Assembly: GCA_051530055.1 (NCBI GenBank)
Contig: CM121341.1
Span: 13,020,001 to 13,084,000 of the forward strand
Direction of reading: 5' to 3'
Origin: Neoechinorhynchus agilis
Lineage: Eukaryota > Acanthocephala
Length of the DNA stretch: 64,000 bases
The stretch's first letter is position 1. The number at the start of each line of letters is the position of its first letter. The position numbers were made by a program, and so were the translations under genes. The notes under the pieces are model-generated. The model saw only the letters and a program-made list of their open reading frames with translations. It was not told the origin of the DNA and ran no database searches. Below, in pieces: positions 33,980 through 46,143 of this stretch.

Positions 33980-36341
33980 TTAGCATAATGGTGATTGGTT
34001 CCTTGGTTCCGACTTAATATCGGCGACACTGATCTCTGTCTCTGTTCCTGAGCCTGAATTAACTTTTCTATTTTGCCTGCGCGGTCGCTTTCTTAAATCC
34101 ATTGGATAGGCTTCATTTTGAAGATTGATCTGTAGTTCGTTTAAGCACTAAACAGATTTAGCATAGAATTTGTGAAGTTTCGGATCAATTATGAATAACT
34201 TATCGAACGCGCTTAAATAAATATTAAAATTTGCTACGAAAATTTCGTAATAGAGGTTATCGAACTATGTTTAAAGATGTTTAAAGGGAAAAAATGGAGT
34301 CTTTAAAATAGCAAAATATTTCCTTGGAATGATCGAGATCCATTCCCTTTCTGTAAAATTATTAATATTTTTGTGCAATTATGTTTCATCATAAAATAAT
34401 AAAATTAAGTACGATAATAATTGCCGATGAGGATTCTCATTTTATGCGTTGTTGAAGAACATAAACTAACCTTTGCCAGTTGAGTATTTTCATGAACCAA
34501 CGCTCTCATACATTGTTGGTTAAGAGTGTATAGTTGAAGAAGATTACCCATTACTAAACTTTTTTCATTATCGTTAAGGCTGGTTTTGTTCAGCATCTCA
34601 TTGAACTGAGTGTAACGAACATCTAAAGTTTTAAAGGATATTATCTTATTGTACAAAAATAGCTGAGTTTTTCACCTAAAGCGACAAAAATTGACGCCGT
34701 TTCGACCGTTGGGCTCCTCTCTTCTAAAGTTCGCTTAAGCGGCAGAGTAACATAGGGATTTGGTTGGATATAAATGTTATGAATGCTTTGTTCAACCTCT
34801 TCCTTTTTGATGACACGAGTGACTGATTCATAGGACGGAGGGCGACTGTTCTCTAGTTTTCCACCTTCTTGATCAACAAATTTCTGCTTGAATTTCTCAA
34901 ACTCCAATTTTAACTCATTATCCGTCAACGATTGGAAATGTACTGCAACTGCAGTGGAAGCTCTGCGTTGATCGAGTATGATATACAGACGCCATTTATT
35001 GGAATCGAGTCCCCAGTGGCACAATTTTGGTCCATCCTCGCTGCGATGTCTGTGACATACGAAATTCGGCGGTGAGAATTTTGCGAATGGAGATGGTAGT
35101 TGAGATACATGCCCCCTCCCCTATCGAACCAACTCCTCGTCTTTAAATCATTACACGTTTGACATCGTATGCAATGAGAACTGGGTTTAGTGTAAAGTTG
35201 TGGATACACAAATCCTTTGACATTGCCGAAACAATTGTGGGATATTGAGAAGGCCGGACTTAGTTTATCCGAGTTTGGAATGGACGCAAATGGAGTTGAA
35301 ATTTCCTTCTTTGGTAGTAAAATATGGCACAAACGTTCTGCATCTGCTTGGGTTATTAGGCTACAAGACGTACTAGTCAATGGAATCACACCAGCACGTT
35401 TAAGCTCCTCGAGCTGCTTAGCCGTACAATAGGAGGTGTAGATATTTAAATGTATGTAAGCGGCCTGTATATCCGTGAATGGAACTTCCTTAAAAACAGT
35501 AAATAAGACTTCGGGAAGGCAGAGTCGCTTTTCGCCTCCTGTTACGAAACAAGTTATTCTTTGTCCTTGAAGCGCTGTGCGACTTCTGATTGAAGCATCA
35601 GCTGCAGTTCTGTCCGCTGAGAAGGTGTCAACCAAACGAACTGGAGGCGGAGGCAAAAACGGATTGGTCCAGTCGAAGAGAATTGGAGGTGGTGGTAATG
35701 TACAAACCGACTCACGTCTATGCTAATTTAAAAGAGCACCCAATTTTCAACGCAAAATACTTTAGCTGTTTCGTCTAATTTGTTTTCGCGCACTTTTTCA
35801 AAGTGCCATTTGCCTCAAGTGATTAAAATTTATATGAAAACGTTCAAAAATGATTTCGAAATTTTTAAACAAAATCATTATTGATCACGAGACGTGTAAA
35901 ATTGAATAAAACTTTTTAGAAAAAGTAAGAATGCATGAAAAAATTGAATCTTTCATATGTGTTGAATTTTAGATATCTTAGAATTCATTTAGATAATCTT
36001 GCTACCGAAAAATAGATTAAATTTAAAAAAAAATCATCGAACATACATTCATGATAAAAAAGAATACACGTCACACTTCCAATTTAAATAGTGTAAAATT
36101 ATAAATGTGAGCAATGTTCTTTTGAACTTTTTTAAATAGGTCGCCTGTATTTTATGGGACGTGAGAATGTTTCCGGAATGGGAGCGCCTCGAGTCCGCCT
36201 GAAAGCGGTTGAGGGTCCACTCAAGTGTCCATCAGCCCATCGCCTATATCGTTGTAGGATGAGATCAAGCACTGTGTGTTCGGTGGTGGTTGTGGAAGTA
36301 GTTGCGGCGTTGGCTGATTTAGCGCCGGCGGTGTCAACCAT
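33980..36341 (-). CDS. SKI/SNO-family transcriptional co-repressor
   Basis: Nuclear co-repressor of SMAD-dependent TGF-beta signalling. The main block (about 35723-35035) starts after CTTTTAAATTAG with Pro-rich sequence, then the Dachshund-homology domain (GGEKRLCLPEVLFTVFKEV, AGVIPLTSTSCSLITQ, DAERLC) and the zinc/SAND-like domain (NCFGNVKGFVYPQLY, CIRCQTC), which continues in the next frame-shifted block with RSEDGPKLCHWGLDSNKW. A minus-strand intron with unresolved ends lies between about 35150 and 35060. A later exon (about 34620-34472) is coiled-coil-like. The last exon (34147-33980, 56 codons) has PMDLRKRPRR and IKSEP. A possible first exon is 36341 to about 36165 (starts MVDTAGAKSANAATT), linked only by position. 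Human SKI uses the same domain order. Confidence 0.85.
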
Positions 36342-36408
36342 TTTAGAGAGAGACGACGTCTGCTACTGTCTGCTTCTTTTTTGAGACGGGTAGACGATCT
36401 CACTGGGT

Positions 36409-36431
36409 TGCGACGACGACGACGACGACGA
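36409..36431. repeat. (CGA)n microsatellite
   Basis: About seven CGA triplets in a GC-richer island between 36160 and 36490, at the presumed 5' end of the SKI-like gene. It may lie in a 5'UTR. Confidence 0.6.
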
Positions 36432-37109
36432 AATGAGAGGAGGCGTTATACGCCCGTCGTGTTTATACACATTTGCGACGCATACGCCTTCTGTTAACGC
36501 GCACACCCACCCATTTGTTGTCAAGATGTGAAAAACGGATACATCGAAAGAGAGAGAAAGTAGAACCACCTATCAGGCGTCCAATTTGCAATGGGTCATC
36601 ATAACGTGATTTAGATCAAAATGATCCTGTTCTACCGACCAATTCTTCCCGAACAATGACGTAATCATTAATACACTCACTTTTCACTCAAAAAAGAGAT
36701 TTTTATCATCCTTAATTTTAACAAGTGGAATATTAGTGAAATTAAAACCCAATATTCTGATCTGTTTTTTAGATTTTAAGCGTTGAAGGCATTATGTTCT
36801 ATACGTCTGATAGCCCATCGATTTTGGTATCACCTAATTCCTTCAATAATTCGGTTTTCGAATACGTACATCCCACCCGCACTTCCCTGACCAAAATCTG
36901 TTGGCATAGCACTCAAAACGCAGCCTTGTATTCACTTCGAAGCCTAACAATAGTCGTCTAGTTGAACAAGTTTTGGACATTTGATACTTGTTGGATTTTC
37001 ATTTTCAAGTGCGAACCGCAAACAGCTATGGCCTTACGAGTTACTGACATTCCATGCTAAGTTTGGTTTTTGAACGATTAGCGAATACATTTTCACTGTT
37101 TTTAATTTG

Positions 37110-37205
37110 TAACCCAGCCATCGGGGTGACTCGGTGCCGGTCCCAAGCCCCGACAAATGGGGAAGGTTGGTGTGAGGAAGAGCATCCGGCTGTAAAACCT
37201 TGAGC
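37110..37205 (-). mobile_element. Short RTE-type LINE 3'-end remnant
   Basis: A GC-rich patch contains GGTGACTCGGTGCCGGTCCC and GAGCATCCGGCTGTAAAACC, which resemble a 3' sequence widespread in RTE-type LINEs and derived SINEs. Identification is from memory of the motif and is tentative. The rest of 36490-37550 has no supported gene. Confidence 0.4.
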
Positions 37206-37324
37206 CAAAAAATCACCAGCAATGAAATCAGCAACTGTTTGTAATTTGTAACCGAAATGAGCACTAGAGAATCCCTCTTAAATTAGTACGAATTTTGGAC
37301 CTTAATAAAAATTCTCTTATGTCT

Positions 37325-37475
37325 ACTGGTAAGCCGGTGCAGTTAGTTAAGTGTTTAGAACATCATTTACTCGGATTTTTCCTACTTGGCACAAAACCAA
37401 CCGGTTAACTTGTACCAGGGAAGAGGTTGAATTACTCAAACTCTGAAACATACGGTAATGAGTTTGTACATCATT
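37325..37475. mobile_element. Fold-back element remnant
   Basis: Starts CTGGTAAGCCGGTGCAGTTA and contains the shared GAAACATACGGTAATGAGTT and GAGTTTGTACAT modules. One arm only. Confidence 0.5.
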
Positions 37476-37549
37476 TCACTTATAATCGGGAAAATGCTGC
37501 AACCCCATTTCCCTTTATTAGTTAAATGTTCTCATTTAAAATTAAGAAT

Positions 37550-38260
37550 TTAATCGCCATTTATTTTTGTGTGATTTAACACATTTACTACGCATGGAGT
37601 ACCCCATACAGTTTCGCCATTAAGATTCACACATATATAGTTCGCTCCAAGTTGATCGAGCCGAGCACTAATGCTGTACTCTCCATTGTCTTCATCCACT
37701 ACTTCTGCTGGTGCACTGTTATGTAGCCGTCCGGTAAAGCTGTAAACTGTTGCATCTACTCGATCTCCTCCGACTTTCTTAATGGTTCCATCTCTGTATT
37801 TTACTGCAAGGGTAAGGTAAATTGTATCTCCAACGAGTAATTCAGTTAAACGAGGGTCAAGTATCGAAGATTGGGCCCCACATCCAGGAAATGTTCTGAG
37901 GCAGTTAATATTGAGACCGGTTCCGTTGCTTACATGATAATTCATTTTCGAGATAAAACTTTCTCTTTCTGCGTCAACTGCCTTAACCAATTTTTTGATA
38001 GCATTGATTCTGTAGGGCTCAAGTTTTCGCTTCTCTTTGCCCCATTTCTTAATTTTTTTCGAAGTTTCGTAGATTTCCTTTATATTGTCACGGCTACTAA
38101 GCGCTTCACTGACCTTTGAAGCAGGAGCAATATAATAGTGATCTGAATGTTTATCCAAAGCACACCAGGAACAACACAGTTTCGAACATTGACTGCAATA
38201 GAAAGTTTTTTCGAATTTGCATAGACATCGAGGGCCTTTGAAATTCGCTAGGATCTTCAT
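37550..38260 (-). CDS. B-box plus filamin-repeat protein (TRIM-like, no RING)
   Basis: A single exon of 236 aa. An N-terminal B-box-type zinc motif (residues about 12-40, CxC...YCSQCSKLCCSWC...HSDHYYI) begins almost at the start, followed by a charged helical segment (about 60-110) and a filamin-type immunoglobulin repeat (about 125-228, EDNGEYSISARLDQLGANYI then GTPCVVNV). TRIM proteins such as TRIM45, TRIM71 and LIN-41 combine B-box, coiled coil and filamin repeat, but also have a RING and often NHL repeats, which are missing here. An acceptor (ATTGATCTAG) ends 2 nt before the ATG, so the start is probably real and not a truncation. Without a RING it should not act alone as a ubiquitin ligase; a scaffold or RNA-regulatory role is inference. 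Confidence 0.78.
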   Translation of the reverse strand: MKILANFKGPRCLCKFEKTFYCSQCSKLCCSWCALDKHSDHYYIAPASKVSEALSSRDNIKEIYETSKKIKKWGKEKRKLEPYRINAIKKLVKAVDAERESFISKMNYHVSNGTGLNINCLRTFPGCGAQSSILDPRLTELLVGDTIYLTLAVKYRDGTIKKVGGDRVDATVYSFTGRLHNSAPAEVVDEDNGEYSISARLDQLGANYICVNLNGETVWGTPCVVNVLNHTKINGD

Positions 38261-38819
38261 TGCTAGATCAATGTTAAACGACGTGTGTAGTAGGTGAACT
38301 GTGTCTTCTTAGGTTACGCTTACAATTGTGTTGTTATTTGCCAAAATAATAAACATTTTCGAAAACAAAGTACTAATCAGTAAGTGTGTGGGAAAACTTA
38401 GGCTTTAATCGATATGCCCATTAGTTCCTTAATTTTTTGAACTTCGTGTGTAATTCAGCTCCGTTCAACCGTTAAACTAGAGGAGTGATTTACTTTTACC
38501 TCCTTTGTCGTTTTTACGACTGAAGTAAAGATGTTATTTAGGATTATTCAAAAATTAGTGTACATGTTATTGGATATTGTTGTTTTAAAAATGTGATTTA
38601 CATCCGGCGATTGTTCGAGAATGTCTTGGAAAATTCATTATATTATCGAATAGTACAGCCCCTGGCGCAAATAAATGAGTAGATTCTTATTTATGCTAGA
38701 TGTGATCCATTGCAAAAAACTTCATAAAGGATAAGCGATGATTTGAATGGTTTATACTATAATGACCACTACGGTAATATCCAACCGTGACCCACCATGG
38801 ATAACCCCATAGTCAAAAT
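38261..38819. other. Non-coding, nothing recognised
   Basis: Upstream region of the B-box/filamin gene. No supported gene or repeat on either strand. Confidence 0.35.
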
Positions 38820-40330
38820 CCCTTAAAATCAAGCATATACGGCCCATCGAAATAAACCTCCCAACTTTCTCCGTTTACAACCTTCAAAATTCGTTCAGGT
38901 GACCATTCAACGTGGTGGCGGGCCTTCAAGGACTCTTTTGGTCGACGTAACGCCGATCCCTTCCCAAACTCATCTTCTTTTCGACTAAGACATGTTCTAG
39001 GCTCCATCAATAAGAACCTCTGCCTTGACTCAAATTATAAACATTGCCCCACTTCACACTCCGCAAAAACTATCACTCCCACAGCTAACAATTCTGTCAA
39101 CATCCCAAGAAATTGCCTCGAAATTCGTCCCCACAATCCGAAAGCTCTTCATTGCGTCACCCACGAACTCATGGACCTTCTTACTCTCATTATAAATCGC
39201 AGCTTTTTATATGGCATCTACCCCTCATGCCTGAAAATTGCTGAAGTTATCCTTCTTCCAAAAAAGTACATCCGATTTCCACTCAATCATCCCGTCCAAT
39301 ATCCATTCTACCCGTTCTTTCAAAAATCATCGAAAAATACTTTAAATCTCGCCTTCTTTCACTTCTCGACAACAAGTTATCGCCCTACAATTCGGCTTCG
39401 AACCCAAATTTTCTGCAACCGATGCCCTATTTTGCATTTATGACTCGCTCTTATGTAACATTGACAATAATCCCTCTCAAGTCGCTCGTCTCATATAACT
39501 GGATTTATCGAAAGCATTCGACTCCGTGGACCATTCACTCCTTCGCTTGGCCTGCTCCGAATTCGGTCTGGAATTGTGGCCCATCCGCTGGCTGGCCTCA
39601 TCTTCACAATCGCCAACAATACATTCACTGCCGTTCTACCTGTTCTATCAGCCTATCACTCACCAAAGGCGTAACTCAAGGTGCTGTTCTGTCACCACTT
39701 CTCTTTAATATTTTTCTAAACAACGTCAAACCTCTCTCCTTTCACACTAAACGTTTTGTATACGCCGAAGATATCACCCTCGTCACCTATTTACTACCCC
39801 ACCTCTCCCTCTCCTTAACCTCCAAAGAAATCACACACATAAAAGATTTCTGCGCCACTCACAAACTCCATCTCAATTTCTCTAAATGTTTCGAGATGAT
39901 CCCTTCATACTCCATCTTCCAAATGACATCTAGCGAGTTACCTCCCTCAGAATTCTGGGTCTCCGATTTCAATCAAATCTGAAATGAGACTGGCGCATTA
40001 CACTTTCCCTCAAACGCAATATTTATAAAAATTACCTCCTCAAACGCTTCTGACATTTAGAAATCTCTTCACCCGATCTTTCCAAATTTTACTACAGCTT
40101 TATTTTACACTCCCTCACCTACAGCTATTCCGTTTTTTGCAACCTATCCAAATCACAAATTCGTCGCCTTAAAGCATTTCATAGAAGAGCCTTTAAAATT
40201 TACACAGTTGATTTTCCCTTGATCACCGAATTCCTTTATAAAAAATTTCAAGAAACAATCAAAACGCCTCTCAGCCCTACCACCACAATTTGTACCATAT
40301 TTTATTCCTTTTCACGTGGCAAAACACTCG
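38820..40330 (+). mobile_element. Jockey/CR1-like LINE, frameshifted reverse transcriptase
   Basis: The plus strand is pyrimidine-rich and encodes RT pieces in changing frames: SFLYGIYPSCLKIAEVILLP (39200s), LSKAFDSVDHSLL in another frame (39500s), GVTQGAVLSPLLFNIFLNN and FVYAEDITLVTYL (39670-39790), where the catalytic YxDD is altered to YAED. At least three frameshifts and a stop make it dead. A second copy of its 3' part lies at 47.2-47.6 kb and a reversed 3' tail at about 55.1 kb. Confidence 0.75.
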
Positions 40331-40482
40331 TAATCCCAAGTGCTCTTTTTCCATGCTGCTAAATCTTCTCGGATATAATGACCCGAAATCAACCAAAAGA
40401 AAGACCCGACATAGCAACCATTCATTTCTGAATACTAACCCAACATTCCCTTTTATTTCCAATAATTCAACAAAGTTGCTAC

Positions 40483-41107
40483 TTAATGAACGTTCGATTT
40501 CTCCCTATCAAGAACACTTTTGCAAAATGTAATCATAAATGTGTTCCCGCGATATCGATGGAAGCTCACTGGTTCAGCGATATTAAATCGACACTCATCT
40601 AAGATTCCTCCAATTACACCAGTCAATAAAATACTTCTAAGTTGTGGCATAGCATTGAACGGATCAATCAAATAAAATCTCCCACTGGTTTGAATATCTT
40701 CTTCTATTATAGGCATCTGGACGGCAGGACCGTAAATAGATCGCCATACGTCTTTACGGATCATTTGAAGCATTTCGCTTACTTTCAATGGGCGTCTGTC
40801 TATACAAATGGATTTTCTTTTGTTCTTCAGCTTTGATGTGAAAACCCATTTTGGGTACGTGCTGCCTAATGAAAATTGCGTCGGACCACTGGCGTCCCAC
40901 TCGATGACCAATTTCAGCAATGCTCCGAAAATCGTCGTCTGGATCACATTCGCCACTTCGTATCACTTCCGCCAACATGAGATCAAGAATGTATGAATTA
41001 ACCAACTCGATACTCTTACAACTTCCAAGTGGTCGGTCCAGGGTCGACAGAGCGATAGACGTTTGCTTGGAGGATTGACTCGACATGGAAGGATCAACAT
41101 GGGGCAT
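40483..41107 (-). CDS. TRAPPC5: TRAPPC5/Trs31 (TRAPP complex subunit, Bet3 family)
   Basis: Core subunit of the TRAPP tethering complex that activates Rab1 for ER-Golgi traffic. Exon 1 (41107-40846) and exon 2 (40799-40483) join in phase 1 (AAAATGG|GTTTTC to TTGTATAG|AC) through a 46-nt intron to give 192 aa, the usual size. Bet3-fold features: AEIGHRVGRQWSDAIFIRQ in the first half and KVSEMLQMIRKDVWRSIYG, then GRFYLIDPFNAMP and RYRGNTFMITFCKSVLDRE in the second half. The last segment matches TRAPPC5 better than TRAPPC3 or TRAPPC6. An acceptor (CGCATTTTCAG) ends 2 nt before the ATG. The LINE at 38.8-40.3 kb ends about 150 bp beyond the stop. Confidence 0.85.
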
Positions 41108-41695
41108 GTCTGAAAATGCGAATTTTTCGTATAAATTGTCTAGTTTATTTTTTCATCAGAATTATAATAAAAGTAGTTTCATTAACATACGTATCAAGTA
41201 GAAAATTCACAACCACCTAAAAAATATAAAATTTCGTCCTTAAGTTCAATATGATAAAAAAATCTTACAAGCAAATTATGTACCCTGCTCTGATAAAGTA
41301 CTTAATTTAATACCCAAATATTATCGCTCCAACGGAAAAAAATCCCATTCGCCTGCTCATCACCGAGATATATTTTAAGTTTTAAAATACCTGAAAAACA
41401 GGATAGAAAATTGTCAATATTACTAAGATAAAATGGATGAAATTTGGCCAAATATTTTCTTTTTGTTGAAATATAATTTGAAAGGAATAAAAATAAACGT
41501 TCCCATTTGTGGTATCTTAACACAAGAACCCCAGTAGCAATATTAGCGGCTCGCAATCAAGCGATCCATTCAACGTTTTCTACTTTATAAAATAACTTAC
41601 CAAAACCGAAAAATTTAAGAACAATTCAAAATTAATTCTAAACACGCAACGGAATGAATCCTGTTGCTGTGTTAATAGTGAACTTCTAAATGAGA

Positions 41696-42340
41696 GGAGT
41701 TCGATAATCTCTAATTTAATAATGCCGACATGAAAATAAGTTAAGTTTAATTTAATTAGTTCGTAAGCGATATAAAAACTATATGTGAAAGTCGTTTTAT
41801 TGTTTGGTCATAACGTTCAGTAAAGCGACAACCTTGTAATAAAATTCGCTAATATCGATACTCTAACAATATAAATAAAAACAGCACAGTAGAAGTTCCC
41901 TAAAACTGGGGCTTACACTTTGCCAGTTGATAACAGTTTGGATAAGCGAACTTTACAACAAAATGAGACAACAAAAACGAAAACAACGCAGCTAAAGTTA
42001 TCGAAAACAGCGATCACAAAAAATGTCATGCAACTATGAGAGTTCGGTAATCTCTAATTTAATAATGCCGACATGAAAATAAGTTAAGTTTAATTTTATC
42101 AGTTCGTAAGCGATATAAAAACTATATGTGAAAGTCGTTTTATTGTTTGGTCATAACGTTCAGTAAAGCGACAACCTTGTAATAAAATTCGCTAATATCG
42201 ATACTCTAACAATATAAATAAAAACAGCACAGTAGAAGTTCCCTAAAACAGGGGTTTTTGGATAAGCGAACCTTACAAAAAAACGCGACAATGCGAAAAC
42301 AACGCAGCTCAAGTAATCGGAAACAGCGATCGTAAATGAA
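41696..42340. repeat. Recent tandem duplication, about 346-bp unit
   Basis: Unit 1 (about 41696-42040) and unit 2 (about 42042-42340) begin TTCG(A/G)TAATCTCTAATTT and are almost identical over long stretches such as AAGTCGTTTTATTGTTTGGT and AGCACAGTAGAAGTTCCCTA. Unit 2 has a small internal deletion after CCCTAAAACAGGGG. No gene is included. The adjoining stretch 41108-41695 shows nothing else. Confidence 0.8.
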
Positions 42341-42384
42341 GTGATGTAGCGTTTGCATGTTTCCATCATCATTAACTTTTGGTT

Positions 42385-42690
42385 TGTCCCTTCTTGTCCG
42401 GCTTATTTTTAGGCATAAAGCCAAACCAATTACATCAAAGAATTGAGGTTAAAAGTTTGTACATTCCGCTGGATTCTCAGATACTTCCTGGAGGCGGGAC
42501 TTATCAGTGAGTTTCCTCCCTTCAGCGGTATTTCGTCCCCTTTGGCTGTGCATCATTGGCGGTAACGGATTCGAACCACTTGATCCCTAATCGGAATCAT
42601 GGGCATTAGTCCACTTACCACCTGGTAAGGTGGACTAATGTCCGAATTTAATGATGATGAAAACAAAACCGGCTTGCCAGTAAAATTTAA
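42385..42690 (-). mobile_element. SINE-bearing fold-back element, asymmetric copy
   Basis: Left side: TTGTCCGGCTTATTTTTAGG, GTTTGTACATTCCGCTGGAT, then the minus-strand modules (AGGCGGGACTTATCAGTGAG, TATTTCGTCCCCTTTGGCTG) and the B box (42577-42567, GGTTCGAATCC read on minus). The right arm is mostly deleted; CCGGCTTGCCAGTAAAATTT marks the right end. It ends about 85 bp before the UTP4 start. Confidence 0.75.
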
Positions 42691-42771
42691 AAATAGTTTA
42701 CATGTTTGATGTAAGATACGAAAGAATCAAGGTACCGCGCATTCGCGTCAAATCTCTTTAAGGTCCACTCA

Positions 42772-45700
42772 ATGCTTGATCCAGATCTGCCTTTAAAGCA
42801 CCGATTTCGTTTGTGTTCGGTTGGTCAACTTACGGGTGTTCGACATATAAGCCTGAATATTTCGAATGAGAGATTCGCAGTTACTCGGACGAATGGACTT
42901 GTCGAAGTGTGGTCGTTCATGAAGGAAATTCGATCAAATACTGTGTTTCTTTATTCCCTTCGCTCAATTAGATCCGAATATCAGGCACATTTCTGTCTTT
43001 GGAGATCGGATTCAAATTTGGTGGCATGCACCTTAGACGGTGTTTGTATTGAGGTTGATGTGAACTTGGACAAAAAGGTGAATCTGTTTACGTTACTCCA
43101 AAAGTTCTTTTTCTTGTGTTTTTTGGCAACTTCTTTTGCTTTCTGGTTTAATACTTTATAATTTTTCTGGATACGTTCTAATCGTCGAATTTATGGTTAT
43201 CTCCAAGGCTGGACTTTGATATTTATGCTCTTTTTTAGAAAAATTACGTTTGGTATAATAGTCACCTTCGTGCTGAATTATTCGAATAGTTGATCCGGGG
43301 CAAATTCTTTTATTATGCCATATAACTGGTGAGCGATGCCTCTGTTGTGTGTAAACGAAAAAAATATGATTCGCTTTCTTAAAAAAAACTTTTAGTTATT
43401 TCGAGGCTTAAATCTGTAGAACCGCTTTCCAAAAATTTAATGCGCTCACAAACATGAATCTTTTTAAATTGGTAAAATAAGGTCTTCGTATTTTCGCTGA
43501 AAAATTATGTCATAATTAAAATAATCACATCAAGAAGATCCTTCGGGATGGTAAATATTGAATGGTGGTGAACATAATCCCCCGGCTAAAGATTCCTTTA
43601 TTATTGGGAAATATTTCGAAAGAGGAAACCTCGCCTCATCAGTCATCATTGAAAATAAATTTAATCGACTAGATCTGTAGTACGCGAGATTCAAGTGTAT
43701 CTTAATTTTTTGCCATTTCTATGTGCTACCTTAGAGCTTACCTTTGTTTAAATATGTTTTTAAGCGATGACTCGACCGAAAATAAAGTTTTCTAAGAATT
43801 TTAAGGTCAAAAAGGTTTGGAAATTCGCCTTATAGGCTTAGAGTAGAATGCGATTTTGAATTTTTTGTTACATCATTGGCAAATTAGTCTTATAAAAGAG
43901 AACTTTTGTTTTAGGTGGTCGTGCATTTCACGCTGGTCATCTTTTAACTCCAGATTCAATGGTTCTTGCTTGTGAAGACGGTACGTTAGTGGAATACGAT
44001 CTCAATGAAGGATCCATGCAATCACTTATGATACAATCTGCGAACCCGTTAGTGAGTGTACGGGCAACGCCGAATGGAACTGTAATTGCTTCTGGGAGTT
44101 TCGGTAGCGTTTTTCTGAAAAGGATGGGATGCGAGCAGCGCAGAATGCGTATAACGCCGGACGATTGCGTTGTTTGGTGCTGTGATTTCTTGGACGACTC
44201 CCTGATGGTATGCGGCGACTCGCTGGGTCGAGTTCATTTAATAGACGTTGAAATGGATGAAATCATTGCCACTATTCAGGCTTTGCGATCTCACGTGATG
44301 ACTTTAGCAGTCGATCAAAATGAACATCTTATCTATTGTACTGGTGTTGATCCAATCGTGAACATTCTGACTTGCACTGAGCAAGGAACTTTAAGTTTCG
44401 TTGGATTCCTTGATCCCGTTGAATGTGACGTTCTCTCGATGGTATTCGTGAAACATGAGGCAGGTGCTGTCAGAGGCTACCTGATCTATGGCGGATTGGA
44501 TACTCTTATACATGTTCGATCAGTCGGTAAGCTTCTCAAACGTAGACATGGACCAATGGCTGTAAAAAACTCGGTTGAGATAATGCTAGACCAACCTAGA
44601 TCATCCATTTTTCGTGCCTCGGGTCCTTATGTAGCCTATAAATCATCTCAAGAATGCCTTCAGATTTGGACAGTTTGTCCCGAAAAGCCACAATATGTTT
44701 GTCAACTTAAATCCATTAATAACGCTATGATTATCGATTTCGACATACGATTCGGTATGGATAAGACCCTTTATGTCGCCTATTGCACACACGATGGAAG
44801 ATTGCGACTATTCGGGGGTAGAGTTGAAGGTGATCAGAAATTGCTTTATGTATGTCAACCGTTGGAAGCCAATCGGGATTCCACAATTGCCGACGTAAAG
44901 AAAGTTCGCTTTTGTAAAGAAAATTCAATTCTCTGTATTGCCCGATACGATAATTCAATATTTTCTTTAAATTAAAGGCACGAGCTACTGATCATTTTTC
45001 TGCGGAGTATTTTTTATTGACTTAGTCTTTAAGAGTGCCCGTTTAATTTCCCTGATTTCTGAAGCTTTCGTTGTATTTTTCTGATTGATTACCAAAACAC
45101 ATGAATTTTTTAAGTCTTCCAAAAATGGTGTGTGACATGGAAAATTGTGGAGCTACTCAGCTATTTTTCCGAAAATTGTGAAATCTTATTCGTCGTCGAA
45201 TAACGATTAAAACAATTTGCTTTCTATTTACCTAATGATTGTGAAATTTTGTTCAACGAATTTGCTTCGATTCGAATTAATTTTCTAAAAACTGATTAGT
45301 TTTGATCATAAAGACGAGTAGAGCACCCGACGCCTTATTGTTTACTTAAAATTTCTGCAATAAATTGCCTTATAAAACATTGACAAAAAACCACAGACAC
45401 GCCAATATGCTTCCGCACTCTCAAAAACAGTTCAAAAAGTAGTTTTATCATTTACATTGAATCGCTCAAACTTTACTATGAGTAAATGATCATTTACTCG
45501 TGCCAAATACCGACTTTTCTGGCATCATTAAAATCGGAAAATGTAAAAAAAACATTGTTTTAATTTCGTTTTCTCCCTCTGGTCAATACATTGCTTGTGT
45601 CCAATCTGATGAAAGAATTTCCGTTTTTGACGCTTTAAATGCAACGAAACTATTCAAGTGGAAAAGAGACAATCCTGTTCCAGTCGTGGATGTTGTGTTC

Positions 45701-46143
45701 AACGGTTCGAACGATCGTTTGGCGATTTTCTCTTTCGATTATGTTGTAAATGAACTTGACTTGTCCACTGGTTGTGAGAAGGACTGGTCAAAACGAAACC
45801 GACATTGCTGGCCTTCTGCCCATAAAACGCGATCGGGGATGATGCTCGGTGGTGTTTATGATCACAATGACAATATATTGCTTTATTCGAAAAAAATCGT
45901 GCGATTGCTCGATATGAAGCGTGAAAAAGAACTAAATGCTATCGTTGGAGAAAATGGTTTTGTACAACATGCACCCAGCGATCAGAATCTGCATTGCTTT
46001 CATTCAATCGACCGGCAATGGCAGGATGTGATGTTTAGGCACTTCTTCGAAAAGGATGGGGGGTTTCATTTATTGTTGTGTGAGATTGATTCGGTATCGA
46101 TTGGTGATTCCTTGCCCCCAGTCGCTAAATTTAAAATTACTTA
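42772..46143 (+). CDS. UTP4: UTP4 (Cirhin), WD40 protein of the 90S pre-ribosome
   Basis: Member of the t-UTP subcomplex needed for rRNA transcription and 18S processing in the nucleolus. Three coding blocks: 42772-43077 (start MLDPDLPLKHRFRL, with SNERFAVTRTNGLVEVWSF), about 43916-44975 (GGRAFHAGHLLTPDSMVLAC, DGTLVEYDL, GGLDTLIHVRSVGK and several further WD40 blades) and about 45484-46143 (SFSPSGQYIACVQSDERISV, LDLSTGCEKDWSKRNRHCW and the C-terminal SIGDSLPPVAKFKIT). Order and the DWS signature near the end fit UTP4. Block 1 ends AAAAAG|GTGAAT in phase 0 but block 2 seems to need phase 1, and block 2 runs to a stop with no good donor, so both junctions are unresolved. An acceptor (CTCTTTAAG) ends 9 nt before the ATG. 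Confidence 0.82.

Noticed and set aside
36132-36403. Separate genes on both strands of the GC-rich island
   Set aside because: Overlapping frames in all directions reflect base composition. Only one minus-strand frame is kept as a possible first exon of the SKI-like gene.
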